64,000 nt of DNA from Muribaculaceae bacterium (GCA_017405965.1 JAFQZK010000001.1:62001-126000), one strand, 5' to 3'; positions 31,932-40,808 are shown, numbered from the stretch's first letter. The notes: generated from the sequence alone by a model not told the origin. Numbers and translations: made by a program.

Positions 31932-34292
31932 TTATTGATCAATAATCGTTTCCGAGAAGTAATACTCTCTTAGCGATTTGGTGACGGGGGCGCCATTCAA
32001 GGTAACTGTTTGTTGCAGCCTGATATCGGCCGACGAAGCTCCCACTTTCACGATGTATGAGCCTGGACTGATATTCCACTGGCGCTGGCCTTCGTGGCTG
32101 TAGTAGCCGAACTGTTCGGTATAGAGTTTTACTTTGACTGTCTTGCTCTCGCCGGGATTGAGCGACACACGGGCAAAACCCTGTAACTGAATCGGGCGAA
32201 GAGGCTGATTGCTGCTGGTGGGGGAGAGATAGACCTGTGCGATTTCATCTGCAGCCATTTTTCCCGTGTTCTTAACGACAAACGAAAGGTTGACGCTCGG
32301 AGAGGCCGTTGAGAAATCACCTTCGGCTTTCAGGTCGCTGTATTCAAATGTGGTATAGCTTAAACCGTAGCCGAAGGGCCATTGTACGCGAGGATCGGGT
32401 TCAGCACTATAGTTGTAGCACAATGGCTCATAGACCTCTGTTTTGGGGTAACTGACAGACAACTTGCCTGAGGGAGATACCTTCCCGTACAGGATGTCGG
32501 CCACGGCATGACCGCCTTCTTCACCCGGATACCATGCTTGAATGACGGCAGCACAACGGTCTGCGATGTCCGAGATGACCTGAGCGCGACCACCGAACAC
32601 AACAAGCACGACAGGCTTTCCTGTGGCCAGCAGTTCCTCGACAAATTGTTGCTGGCGGCCAGGCAGTTTCAGGCCTTGACGGTCGCGATTCTCACCACAA
32701 AGCATCACGTTCTCGCCGACGGCAGCCACGATGACATCACTACGCCGTGCCATATCCAACGCTTCAGCCTTGTCGGCGGTTTCTCCTGCGTCCACCTTGC
32801 GGTGCAGCAGTCCGTATTCCCATGAACGCGGGTCGCCATTCTTGTCATATTTGGTTTCGATTTCCTCGGTCCAGTCACAGCCGCGCGAATAAAGGATATT
32901 CACGCCCTCTGCCTTGTGGTCCTGCATACCCTCGAGCAAGGTCACGATATGAGGATGCTCGTAACCGCTTTCCTGCTTTCTCCAGAAATAGGACATGGCC
33001 GGGAAGGAGTAATCGCCACACATGGCCCACATGGTGTTGGCATTCGGACCTGTCAGGAGTATGTTCTTGGCCTCCTTGAGCGGCAGGATACCGTTATTCT
33101 CCAGCAGGACCACCGACTGGGTAGCGATATCATAGGCGGTTTGTCGCTCCTCTGGCGTATCAAGGGTAATCTGCTCCTTGCTGTAAAGGTATGGGTTCTT
33201 ATCAAACAGCCCGGCACGCATTTTGTGACGCAACACGTTTTTCACAGCCCGTTCAAGGCTATCGGGACTAACAAGGCCTTGATCAATAGCTTGCTGCAAG
33301 TGCTGATAGCAGTTGCCGGTAGGGAAGTCAACATCGTTGCCCGCATTAATGGCTGCTGCGGCCTTTTGGACGAGGTCAGTGAGTTCTGGAATCTGATCGA
33401 TAGAGCTATAATCGCTCACCACCATGCCATCAAAATCGAGATAACTGTGCAAGATATCCTGCAAAATCTCGGCATTAGCCACACAATTGACACCATGAAC
33501 GGCATGATAGCCCGGCATGATCACGTGGCTGCCTGCAAGTCGGATTATAGCCTCATGTGGTAACAGTATCTCTTCCATGAGTTCCTTCTCGTCGGCATCG
33601 CCACCACCGCCATATCCCAGGTAATGCTTGGAGCAAGCTCCTACACCTTTCTTGAGGTCGCCTTGCTGCATTCCCTTGACAAAAGCCGTTCCCATCGCAG
33701 CCGACAGATAAGCGTCCTCACCATAGGATTCCTCAAGACGATTGAAACTGGGGGTACGGCACACATCGACCATTGGCGATAGAGCCAGAGCAGCTCCTAT
33801 TTTTCTCATGGCTGTACCGGTTTGACGGGTCTTGAGCTCGGCCAATTGCGTGTTGAACGAGCAGGCTTGTCCTATCTGCTGCGGATAGATTGTCGCACCC
33901 ATGGTGTTAATGCCCGTCAGGGCTTCCTCATGACACAGTGCCGGTATTCCGTTGGGGGTGTTATGAATCAGCCAGTCCTGGACAGCAGCCACACGGTCGC
34001 GCAGCTCGTTGGGATCGCGTGGTGCCTGCATGGCAAACTGCGAGAAGTGTCCGATGCCGTTTGGAATCAACTGGCGGCATTTAATCGTATCCAACTGTCC
34101 TTGCTCATTGAACAACTCGTCCATGTACATGCTTTTTAATTGGGCGATGCGTTCTTCTTGCGACATCTTATTGTACAGTTCATCAACGCGCTGTTCGATA
34201 TTGACCGACTTGTTGCAGCCCGCCAACAATACAGCGATGCACATGATGGGTAATATCATCAAAATAATGCTCATTCTTGTCTTGTACTTCAT
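31932..34292 (-). CDS. Glycoside hydrolase family 3 lipoprotein (beta-glucosidase type)
   Basis: 786 residues. Lipoprotein signal with lipobox LLAGC (Cys 26). GH3 N-terminal barrel: GIGHFSQFA, IPALCHEEALTG, KHYLGYGGGG, and the nucleophile Asp in MVVSDYSSID; the C-terminal alpha/beta domain (VVLLENNGILPLKEA) and a fibronectin III-like end domain (KNTGKMAADEIAQVYLSP) follow. Removes terminal beta-linked sugars from the non-reducing end, probably glucose or xylose. 32 bp downstream of the sulfatase gene, so likely cotranscribed with it. No SusC/SusD pair is nearby. Confidence 0.93.
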   Translation of the reverse strand: MKYKTRMSIILMILPIMCIAVLLAGCNKSVNIEQRVDELYNKMSQEERIAQLKSMYMDELFNEQGQLDTIKCRQLIPNGIGHFSQFAMQAPRDPNELRDRVAAVQDWLIHNTPNGIPALCHEEALTGINTMGATIYPQQIGQACSFNTQLAELKTRQTGTAMRKIGAALALSPMVDVCRTPSFNRLEESYGEDAYLSAAMGTAFVKGMQQGDLKKGVGACSKHYLGYGGGGDADEKELMEEILLPHEAIIRLAGSHVIMPGYHAVHGVNCVANAEILQDILHSYLDFDGMVVSDYSSIDQIPELTDLVQKAAAAINAGNDVDFPTGNCYQHLQQAIDQGLVSPDSLERAVKNVLRHKMRAGLFDKNPYLYSKEQITLDTPEERQTAYDIATQSVVLLENNGILPLKEAKNILLTGPNANTMWAMCGDYSFPAMSYFWRKQESGYEHPHIVTLLEGMQDHKAEGVNILYSRGCDWTEEIETKYDKNGDPRSWEYGLLHRKVDAGETADKAEALDMARRSDVIVAAVGENVMLCGENRDRQGLKLPGRQQQFVEELLATGKPVVLVVFGGRAQVISDIADRCAAVIQAWYPGEEGGHAVADILYGKVSPSGKLSVSYPKTEVYEPLCYNYSAEPDPRVQWPFGYGLSYTTFEYSDLKAEGDFSTASPSVNLSFVVKNTGKMAADEIAQVYLSPTSSNQPLRPIQLQGFARVSLNPGESKTVKVKLYTEQFGYYSHEGQRQWNISPGSYIVKVGASSADIRLQQTVTLNGAPVTKSLREYYFSETIIDQ

Positions 34293-34324
34293 ATCTCTTG
34301 AATTTTGTATTAACGTTCTTATTT

Positions 34325-36340
34325 CTAATGCTTAACCGTCAGTTGGTCTCCATTCATGCGTTGCATGTATTGCAGGATAACGGACTCCATATGGCGTTGC
34401 ATGAGACTCAGCGTGTCCTTTGGCATAGTCATGAGTACATTATTGGAGAAAGTGGAGTCGCTGCGGAACTTGTAGACTGCGTTGAGTTCCTTTCCGTCAA
34501 AATGCAAGGCATAATTTCCCCAAACGTATTCATAGCCGTTAAATTCGGGCACCCAGTGCAGGGCGAAGCCCTTGTCGGAAGGTGTCCCCAGCATGTCGCA
34601 CCCGAAGGCGATATAGGGTTTGTCGTAGTGCAGGTAACTGAGCACGGTGGGCATGATGTCGACCTGCTCCACCACACGCTCCTCGTCATAGCCGTGAAGC
34701 GACGGATCACCTGGGGCATACAGGATGATGGGTACACAGTAGTTGCCCAGGGTGGTGCAGTAGAACGGGTCGATCTGCTGGCTCACATGGTCGGCAGTGA
34801 TGACAAATAGTGTGTTGTTGAACCACGGCTGCTGGCTGGCGGTCTCAAAGAAGCGTTTCAAAGCGTAGTCGGTATAGGCAATGCACTGCTGCAGGGGACG
34901 TTCGCCTTGCGGGAAACGTCCTTGGTACTTCTCGGGAACGACAAACGGGTCATGGCTCGATGCACTGTACAGGGCCGTCATGAACGGTTCCTGCATCTTG
35001 CTCATCTGTTGGGCATAGAACTGGAAGAACTCCTCGTCCCAGATGGCCCACGTGCCGTCAAAGTCCTCGTCACCGTTGAAATTGGGGTCGGCATTATACT
35101 CGTCGCGCCCATAATAGCGCTGGAAACCCGTGGCGCGTGCAAAGGCGTGGAAACCCATTGAACTGTTCTGCGCACCATGGAAGAAGGCAGTAGTGTAGCC
35201 CTTGTTCTCGCCCAATTCCCGCGCCAGGCCCGACATGGCATTCAGCGAGGCAGGGGTGAGGAACAGCGGTTCGACGAAGTTGGGCAGCGACGACAGTACC
35301 GACGGCATGCCCTCGATGCTCTTGCGCCCGTTGGCGTAGGAGTACCTGTAGGTCATAGCCCCTTGGGTGATCAATGAGTCCAGAAATGGTGTGAAACCTT
35401 GATAGGTTCCGTTTCTCAAGGTCTTGTTATAGAACCCGATGTGCTGCTTGCTGTAACTCTCCAGGATGAGCACCACGACGTTGCGGGGCGTGAAAGCAAC
35501 GCTGTCGCTGGGCTGGTGGAGTGGGGTATAGAGGGCCAGTGCCTCCTCGTCGCTCATGTAATCGGGAACGACAAAGGGTGTCTTCTTTATCGTCCTGAAT
35601 ATGGAGAACGGCGTGTTCAGCACGATGCCCGTCTCGGCAGGACGGTTGACATACTCGTTGGCGTTGCTGATGGTGATGGGGCGCGTGGCCTTGGTGAAGC
35701 CGCCGCGGATGGCGCCGATGCACAGCGGGATAGCCAGCAGCAACGACACAACTTGGACGATATAGTATGTAGAGACGCAAGATTTTGCGTCTCCTTCGTC
35801 CGTCTTTGGCGTGGCGAAAAATCTTACGCCTCTACTCGGCCGGAACAGTTTCCAGAACGCCCAAGTCACCAATGCGGCCAGCAACACCAGGTACCAGTGA
35901 CTCAGGAATTGACCACCGAAAATCTTCAGCATCTCGCCAGTGCTCTCGTTGCTGAATTCGGCGAAGATAGATGCCGTGGTGCGCTTGCCCGTGAAGGGAA
36001 AATACACGCAATCCATCAGGTTCATGTACACGGCGATGCTGTTGACTACAGTATATATCCATCGTGCCACCCGATAGAAGCCGGGCCGTTCCTTCCAGTG
36101 CAAGGGTAGCAGGAACATCACTAGGATGATGGCATTGGTGTAGAGGATGGCGGGCGTGTCGAACAGCAGTCCGGCGCCGAAGAGTTCCAAGCCATGGCTC
36201 CAGGTCAACGTGCCGGCATACAGCTGCCAGTTGAGCATGGTGAAAACACCGCGGCACAGCGTATAGGCGATATACACCACCAGCAGGTTCCACATCAGCC
36301 AGCACACAGGCAGTGACGAGATGGATGAGTGTCGTTTCAT
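34325..36340 (-). CDS. LTA synthase-like sulfatase family membrane protein
   Basis: 671 residues. About five membrane helices in the first 215 residues (WNLLVVYIAYTLCRGVF, LYTNAIILVMFLLPL, IYTVVNSIAVYMNL, WYLVLLAALVTWAFW, VVSLLLAIPLCIGAI), then a periplasmic alkaline-phosphatase-fold domain: LILESYSKQHIGFYN, candidate nucleophile Ser in NGRKSIEGMPS, ITADHVSQQ and YCVPIILYAPG. Members of this group transfer phospho-head groups to glycans or lipids. Residues about 169-191, in the loop before the last helix, are encoded by a REPIN (35769-35835). The start lies 4 nt after a -7 box TAACTTTG (minus, 36345-36352). Confidence 0.88.
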   Translation of the reverse strand: MKRHSSISSLPVCWLMWNLLVVYIAYTLCRGVFTMLNWQLYAGTLTWSHGLELFGAGLLFDTPAILYTNAIILVMFLLPLHWKERPGFYRVARWIYTVVNSIAVYMNLMDCVYFPFTGKRTTASIFAEFSNESTGEMLKIFGGQFLSHWYLVLLAALVTWAFWKLFRPSRGVRFFATPKTDEGDAKSCVSTYYIVQVVSLLLAIPLCIGAIRGGFTKATRPITISNANEYVNRPAETGIVLNTPFSIFRTIKKTPFVVPDYMSDEEALALYTPLHQPSDSVAFTPRNVVVLILESYSKQHIGFYNKTLRNGTYQGFTPFLDSLITQGAMTYRYSYANGRKSIEGMPSVLSSLPNFVEPLFLTPASLNAMSGLARELGENKGYTTAFFHGAQNSSMGFHAFARATGFQRYYGRDEYNADPNFNGDEDFDGTWAIWDEEFFQFYAQQMSKMQEPFMTALYSASSHDPFVVPEKYQGRFPQGERPLQQCIAYTDYALKRFFETASQQPWFNNTLFVITADHVSQQIDPFYCTTLGNYCVPIILYAPGDPSLHGYDEERVVEQVDIMPTVLSYLHYDKPYIAFGCDMLGTPSDKGFALHWVPEFNGYEYVWGNYALHFDGKELNAVYKFRSDSTFSNNVLMTMPKDTLSLMQRHMESVILQYMQRMNGDQLTVKH
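35769..35835. repeat. REPIN-like pair inside the sulfatase coding sequence
   Basis: Left REP 35769-35793 (GTAG + core GACGCAAGATTTTGCGTC), 19-bp spacer, right inverted REP 35813-35835 (GGCGAAAAATCTTACGCC + CTAC). Translated in frame on the minus strand as the loop sequence GVRFFATPKTDEGDAKSCVS. Confidence 0.75.
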
Positions 36341-36376
36341 GCCACAAAGTTAATAAAAACTCCTTGTTTTTGATTT

Positions 36377-36404
36377 GTAGCGACTCAAAATCTTGCGACT
36401 CTAA
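36377..36404. repeat. Degenerate single REP palindrome
   Basis: GTAGCGACTCAAAATCTTGC and onward, a diverged copy of the same palindrome, sitting in the divergent promoter region between the sulfatase and phosphatase genes; its CTTG overlaps the phosphatase -33 element. Confidence 0.6.
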
Positions 36405-36423
36405 GGGACTTGCACTACTTTTG
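36392..36423 (+). promoter_or_regulatory. Promoter of the metallophosphatase gene
   Basis: CTTG (36392-36395, within the REP copy), 20 bp, TACTTTTG (36416-36423). The -7 box ends 9 nt before the ATG. Confidence 0.6.
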
Positions 36424-36432
36424 TACCATAAA

Positions 36433-37827
36433 ATGAAAACCAGGTCAAAAAATATCAAACGATTGGTTGCCCTGCTGCTCGTTTTGTCAGTGGCAGTTTG
36501 GATGGCAACACGATGGCATGTGTGGTTCGGCAATCCTGAGGAACTGGCAGCCGAGCCATTGACGGTTCCCGGCCATGTGCTGCTCACTTTCGGTGACGAG
36601 AATGAGTTGTCGCGCAACGTCAGTTGGCAATGCGACACGGTAGTGAAGCCTTCTTGGCTGGAATTGGTTTGTGACAGTGACACCGTTCACATCGAGGCCC
36701 AGGGCGAGGTGTTCGAGTCCCGCAAGGGCAAGGTAGCCTACTATGTGGCCCGTCTGCGCCAGTTGAAACCCGATACACATTACCGCTACCGTGCTGTCTC
36801 AGGGCCTCGCCATGGCCAGGCCGAAAAGTCTTCGCCATGGTATGATTTCCAGACCTATGCTCCAAATCGTGACAAGTTTTCGTTCCTCTTTGTCGGTGAC
36901 GTTCAAGACACCATCGGCGGCATCGCCAACCGCCTGCTCATGGAGGCTTGGGCTCGACATCCCGAGGTCGAGTTCCTCGTGTGCGGCGGTGACTTGACCG
37001 AGCGTCCCGCCAACCAGTATTGGGCCGAGACCTTCCATGATCTTGACAGCATCGGACAGTCGATGCCCATCCTCAACGTGACTGGCAACCACGACTATTT
37101 CAAGGGTGTGATTCAGCGTCTGGAGCGCCGTTTCCCCCTGATCTTCTCCTACTTCCTGGACTCCAAGGTCGGCGACAACATGGTTTATACCCTGAAATAT
37201 GGCGATGCTCAACTTTTTGTGCTGGACAGCAACCGCGAGTTCTTCTACCTGTGGACCCAGCGTCAATGGTTAGAGGAGCAACTGCAACAGAGCAAGGCCA
37301 AGTGGAAGATACTCATCCTGCATCACCCGCTTTATTCCATTAAGGGCTCCAACAATAACATGACTCAACGCTGGATGTTCGATGACTTGGTGCGTGAGTA
37401 TGGTGTTGATTTGGTCCTGCAGGGACACGAACACGCCTATGCCCGCATGATTGGCGGCGTTTATAAAAATGGTGCTCCGGCAGTTCCTGTTTATACCGTC
37501 AGCCATTGCTCGCCCAAGAATTATCGCATCTGGTTTGATGAACGCTTCGACAAGTTCGGTATCTCCAGCCGTTACTACCAGACGGTGACTATCCACGGCG
37601 ACACCTTGGAGATGGCTGCCTATGATGCCAACACCCAAGCGCTGTACGACTCGCTGATGATTCATGTGTCGCCCAATAAAGCGCATCTCGTGATTGACTT
37701 GGGCAAGGACATTCCCGAGAATTTGGAGTACACGCCCGATCCTTCAAATAAAAAAGATCTCAAGTTTGCCGACCGCATTCAGGAGTACATCAATCGCCAT
37801 CCCGAGAGAATGCAAACCAAAAACTGA
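36433..37827 (+). CDS. Purple-acid-phosphatase-like metallophosphoesterase
   Basis: 464 residues from the ATG at 36433. N-terminal signal/anchor (LVALLLVLSVAVWMA), then a fibronectin III-like N-domain about 40-155 (ARLRQLKPDTHYRYR), then the metallophosphoesterase core with metal motifs GDVQD, GGDLTE, TGNHDYF, LHHPLY and GHEHAYAR. This is the layout of bacterial purple acid phosphatases. Periplasmic or surface phosphomonoesterase by inference. Start chosen because the -7 box lies immediately before it; longer frames would begin upstream of the promoter. Confidence 0.88.
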   Translation: MKTRSKNIKRLVALLLVLSVAVWMATRWHVWFGNPEELAAEPLTVPGHVLLTFGDENELSRNVSWQCDTVVKPSWLELVCDSDTVHIEAQGEVFESRKGKVAYYVARLRQLKPDTHYRYRAVSGPRHGQAEKSSPWYDFQTYAPNRDKFSFLFVGDVQDTIGGIANRLLMEAWARHPEVEFLVCGGDLTERPANQYWAETFHDLDSIGQSMPILNVTGNHDYFKGVIQRLERRFPLIFSYFLDSKVGDNMVYTLKYGDAQLFVLDSNREFFYLWTQRQWLEEQLQQSKAKWKILILHHPLYSIKGSNNNMTQRWMFDDLVREYGVDLVLQGHEHAYARMIGGVYKNGAPAVPVYTVSHCSPKNYRIWFDERFDKFGISSRYYQTVTIHGDTLEMAAYDANTQALYDSLMIHVSPNKAHLVIDLGKDIPENLEYTPDPSNKKDLKFADRIQEYINRHPERMQTKN

Positions 37828-37889
37828 AGGCCAAAGTCAATAAGCTAACGGCTTTTTTACTACCTTTGCAGCCAAATTCAGAAAACACT

Positions 37890-38999
37890 ATGGCAGAAAA
37901 CGCATTATTACAACGTCTTGACGGCCTGGATGCCCGATTTGAGGAAATCGGCACGCTGATTACCGACCCCAATGTCATTGCCGACCAGCGACGCTACGTC
38001 AAGCTGACCAAGGAATACAAGAGCCTGGAAACCCTGCTGGGTGCCACCCACCGCTATCGCAAGCTGCTTGAGGACATCGAGCAGGCTAAAGCCGTGCTTG
38101 ATACCGAGAGCGACGAGGACCTGCGTGCAATGGCGCGTGAGGAGATAGATGCCAATCAGGCAGAGGTGCCCAAACTCGAAGAGGAAATCAAACTCTTGCT
38201 CATTCCCGAGGACCCCGAGGACAGCAAGAACGTGGTGCTCGAGATACGTGGCGGTACGGGTGGCGACGAGGCAGCCTTGTTCGCCGGTGACCTGGCCCGC
38301 ATGTACACCCGTTATTGCGAGACCAAGGGCTGGAACGTGCAGATGTCCAGCTGCAGCGAGGGTGCTGTGGGCGGCTTCAAGGAGATCGTGTTCAGCATCA
38401 CGGGCGACAACGTGTATGGCACACTGAAGTATGAGTCGGGCGTGCACCGCGTGCAGCGCGTGCCTGTCACCGAGACTCAAGGCCGCGTACATACCAGTGC
38501 TGCCAGCGTGGCTGTGCTGCCCGAGGCCGAACCCTTCGACGTGCATATCAACGAGGGCGAAATCAAGTGGGACACCTTCCGCAGCGGCGGTGCCGGTGGC
38601 CAGAACGTGAACAAGGTGAACAGTGGTGTGCGTCTGCGCTACATGTGGACCAATCCCAACACGGGCGAGCAGCAGGAGATTCTCATCGAGTGTACCGAGA
38701 CGCGCGACCAACCCAAGAATAAAGAACGCGCCCTGGCACGTCTGCGCACCTTCATCTACGACCACGAGCATCAGAAGTATGTCGATGACATCGCCTCGCG
38801 TCGCAAGACGCTCGTCTCGACTGGCGACCGCTCGGCCAAGATCCGCACCTACAATTATCCGCAGGGACGTATCACCGACCACCGCATCGGCTACACCATC
38901 TACAACCTGCCCGCCTTCATGGACGGCGACATCCAGGACTGCATCGACCACCTGATTGTTGCCGAGAACGCTGAGAAACTCAAGGAAGCAGAGCTTTGA
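37890..38999 (+). CDS. prfA: Peptide chain release factor 1
   Basis: 369 residues. Contains the GGQ peptidyl hydrolysis motif (SGGAGGQNVNKV) and the RF1 class recognition region with PVTETQGRVHTSAASVAV. Reads UAA and UAG stop codons. Start at 37890 (MAENALLQRLDG) fits RF1 better than the ATG at 37866, which overlaps the -7 box TACCTTTG (37861-37868). A hairpin terminator follows. Confidence 0.96.
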   Translation: MAENALLQRLDGLDARFEEIGTLITDPNVIADQRRYVKLTKEYKSLETLLGATHRYRKLLEDIEQAKAVLDTESDEDLRAMAREEIDANQAEVPKLEEEIKLLLIPEDPEDSKNVVLEIRGGTGGDEAALFAGDLARMYTRYCETKGWNVQMSSCSEGAVGGFKEIVFSITGDNVYGTLKYESGVHRVQRVPVTETQGRVHTSAASVAVLPEAEPFDVHINEGEIKWDTFRSGGAGGQNVNKVNSGVRLRYMWTNPNTGEQQEILIECTETRDQPKNKERALARLRTFIYDHEHQKYVDDIASRRKTLVSTGDRSAKIRTYNYPQGRITDHRIGYTIYNLPAFMDGDIQDCIDHLIVAENAEKLKEAEL

Positions 39000-39031
39000 T
39001 GCTTGCTGCACTCGCAGGGGTTCATAGTTTA

Positions 39032-39079
39032 GAGAGACATTCGCATTCCGTTTGACAGGAGTGCGAATGTCTCTCCTTT
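39032..39079 (+). terminator. Terminator of prfA
   Basis: Long hairpin: GAGAGACATTCGCA (39032-39045) pairs with TGCGAATGTCTCTC (39062-39075), followed by CTTTT. Confidence 0.82.
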
Positions 39080-39104
39080 TAAGGTAAAACTAATAGCTAA
39101 CAAC

Positions 39105-39413
39105 ATGAGCAAGATGTTCGAAAACAGCAACAAACTCGTGACAGTCTATGTCGGGAACGAGTGGACTACAACGTCGGTGAACAATTCGGCTGACACGTTC
39201 TATAACTGCACCAGCATTGTGGGAGGTAAAGGTACGACCTACAATGCCAATCACATCGACAAGGCCTATGCCCACATCGACGGAGGTCCCAGCAACCCTG
39301 GCTACTTTACTGAGAAGTCTGCAGCCACGCGTGGCGATGTGGATGACAATGGCAATGTCAACATCAGCGATCTCACCACCCTGACTAACTTCTTGTTAAA
39401 AGGACATTGGTAA
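39105..39413 (+). pseudogene. C-terminal fragment of a BspA-like surface protein with half dockerin
   Basis: 102 residues. MFENSNKLVTVYVGNEW and TFYNCTSIVGGKGTTYNA match the repeat and end region of BspA/DUF285-type leucine-rich surface proteins, and YAHIDGGPSNPGYFT is their usual terminal motif; GDVDDNGNVNISDLTTLTNF is a single dockerin repeat. There is no signal peptide and no upstream repeats (prfA and its terminator sit directly before it), and no promoter is visible, so it looks like a remnant. A short expressed protein cannot be excluded because the frame is intact. Confidence 0.7.
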
Positions 39414-39419
39414 TGTTCA

Positions 39420-39580
39420 CAGCTCTCTGAATAAACCGAGAGCGCTGCGAGCGTCTGTTAAAGTGGTGTTAAATCACTGTTTTGTTGTAACAAAATGGCG
39501 TTCTCATATGTCTATTAAACAAAGGAGAATCAGAAATAGCAACATGAGAACACAGCCATGTAAAATTAGTGATGTTTAAT
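39420..39580 (+). other. Hairpin-rich intergenic segment with a mini-ORF
   Basis: Three inverted repeats: GCTCTC/GAGAGC near 39421-39442, AGTG/CACT near 39462-39478 followed by GTTTTGTT, and ATGGC+GTTCTCAT (39495-39507) pairing with ATGAGAAC+GCCAT (39544-39559). An 11-codon ORF begins at 39544 after AAAGGAG (39521-39527). No conserved gene seen. Confidence 0.4.
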
Positions 39581-39614
39581 AAAACACCTGGGCCGAGCGG
39601 CTCAGGTGTTTTTC
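39581..39614. terminator. Bidirectional terminator next to DUF1893
   Basis: AAAACACCTG / CAGGTGTTTT stem with an inner GCC/GGC pairing and T tracts on both strands; abuts the DUF1893 stop codon. Confidence 0.85.
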
Positions 39615-40025
39615 TCAATGTGACTTAAAAAATTCCTTGACTTTCTCGATGATGACGGCTGGATCGTTCTCGTCGCGACTGAGGCGTTCCATCGGGCACC
39701 AGCCGTCGCCCGTGCGGTTGATGATGTGATCCACCAGTGTGCCATACCCGGCTTCAACGCCATGTTGTTGCAGCAGGGTTAATGCAGGCTCGCTCATCAC
39801 GTCGGCATAGACGCACTTCACGCCTCCCACAACCATGCAGGCTGCCGCCGCTTTGCCCACAGCCTTATCGGCGATGAGGGCGCCCTTTAGTATCTCGGGG
39901 CTCACGGTTACCAGCGCCAGCAGGTCTTTCACGCCACGTTGGGTGAAACGGTGGATTGTGCCGTCATCGCTCTTCACCACAAGGGTTAAGTTCTCGTCAT
40001 GTAATATATCAATTAATGCTTTCAT
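39615..40025 (-). CDS. DUF1893 (TM1506-like) family protein
   Basis: 136 residues from the ATG at 40025 (MKALIDILHDENLTLVV). Typical DUF1893 sequence: SDDGTIHRFTQRGVKDLL, GALIADKAVGKAAAACMV and GGVKCVYADVMSEPAL. The fold, known from TM1506, resembles cytidine deaminases but the activity is unestablished. The longer frame (from 40178) would run through the mtnN promoter region and is rejected. A -7 box TACCTTTG (minus, 40031-40038) ends 5 nt before this ATG. Divergent from mtnN-luxS. Confidence 0.85.
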   Translation of the reverse strand: MKALIDILHDENLTLVVKSDDGTIHRFTQRGVKDLLALVTVSPEILKGALIADKAVGKAAAACMVVGGVKCVYADVMSEPALTLLQQHGVEAGYGTLVDHIINRTGDGWCPMERLSRDENDPAVIIEKVKEFFKSH

Positions 40026-40095
40026 GAGGGCAAAGGTAGTGTAATTTGAGAAAAAATAGTAATTTTGTCTCAGATTTATCAAAAATAGGTACGAT

Positions 40096-40773
40096 ATGAG
40101 AATCGGTATTATCGTAGCAATGCGCAAGGAGCTGGATTTGCTCCTGCCGTTGCTGCAGGACAGCGAAGAGAGCCGCATGGGCGGTTTTGAATTTCATTGT
40201 GGTAAGATGGGACGCCACGACGTGATGGTCATGCAATGCGGCATCGGCAAGGTCAATGCTGCCATGGGTGCACTCATGCTGGTCAACAATTTCACGCCTA
40301 ATTATGTCATCAACAGCGGTGTGGCCGGTGGTGCCGACCTAAAGGTCAATGTGATGGACGTGGTGGCAGGTGAACGTGTCGCCTACCATGACGTGTGGTG
40401 TGGCCCTGAGAGCCAACTGGGTCAGGTCCAGGGATTGCCCTTGTATTTCGAGGGCGCCAAACGCCTGATTGACCTTATGCCCGAGCGTGACGATATCCAC
40501 AAGGGGCTGATTTGCTCCGGCGACCAGTTCATCGATACGATAGATGCCGTGAATCGCATCAAGGGCAACTTCCCTGATGCCCTGGCAGTGGATATGGAGT
40601 CGGGAGCTATCGCCCAAGTCTGCCACATGAACAAAGTGCCGTTCCTCGCCCTGCGCGTCATCAGCGACTCGCCCGGTGCCAGCCACGACAACACCAAACA
40701 GTACCTTGATTTCTGGACCGACGCTCCCCAAGAAACCTTCATGCTGTTAAAAGACATCATCACCAAACTCTAA
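40096..40773 (+). CDS. mtnN: 5'-methylthioadenosine/S-adenosylhomocysteine nucleosidase
   Basis: 225 residues. Opens MRIGIIVAMRKELDLLLPLL; phosphorylase-family core with VINSGVAGGAD, ICSGDQFI and VDMESGAIAQVC (substrate-binding Met-Glu), then RVISDSPGASH. Cleaves SAH to S-ribosylhomocysteine and adenine, the step before LuxS, which is encoded 35 bp downstream. A -7 box TAATTTTG (40060-40067) precedes it. Confidence 0.95.
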   Translation: MRIGIIVAMRKELDLLLPLLQDSEESRMGGFEFHCGKMGRHDVMVMQCGIGKVNAAMGALMLVNNFTPNYVINSGVAGGADLKVNVMDVVAGERVAYHDVWCGPESQLGQVQGLPLYFEGAKRLIDLMPERDDIHKGLICSGDQFIDTIDAVNRIKGNFPDALAVDMESGAIAQVCHMNKVPFLALRVISDSPGASHDNTKQYLDFWTDAPQETFMLLKDIITKL

Positions 40774-40808
40774 GTAATCGAATTATTACTGGAAACTAAA
40801 AACTGAAT

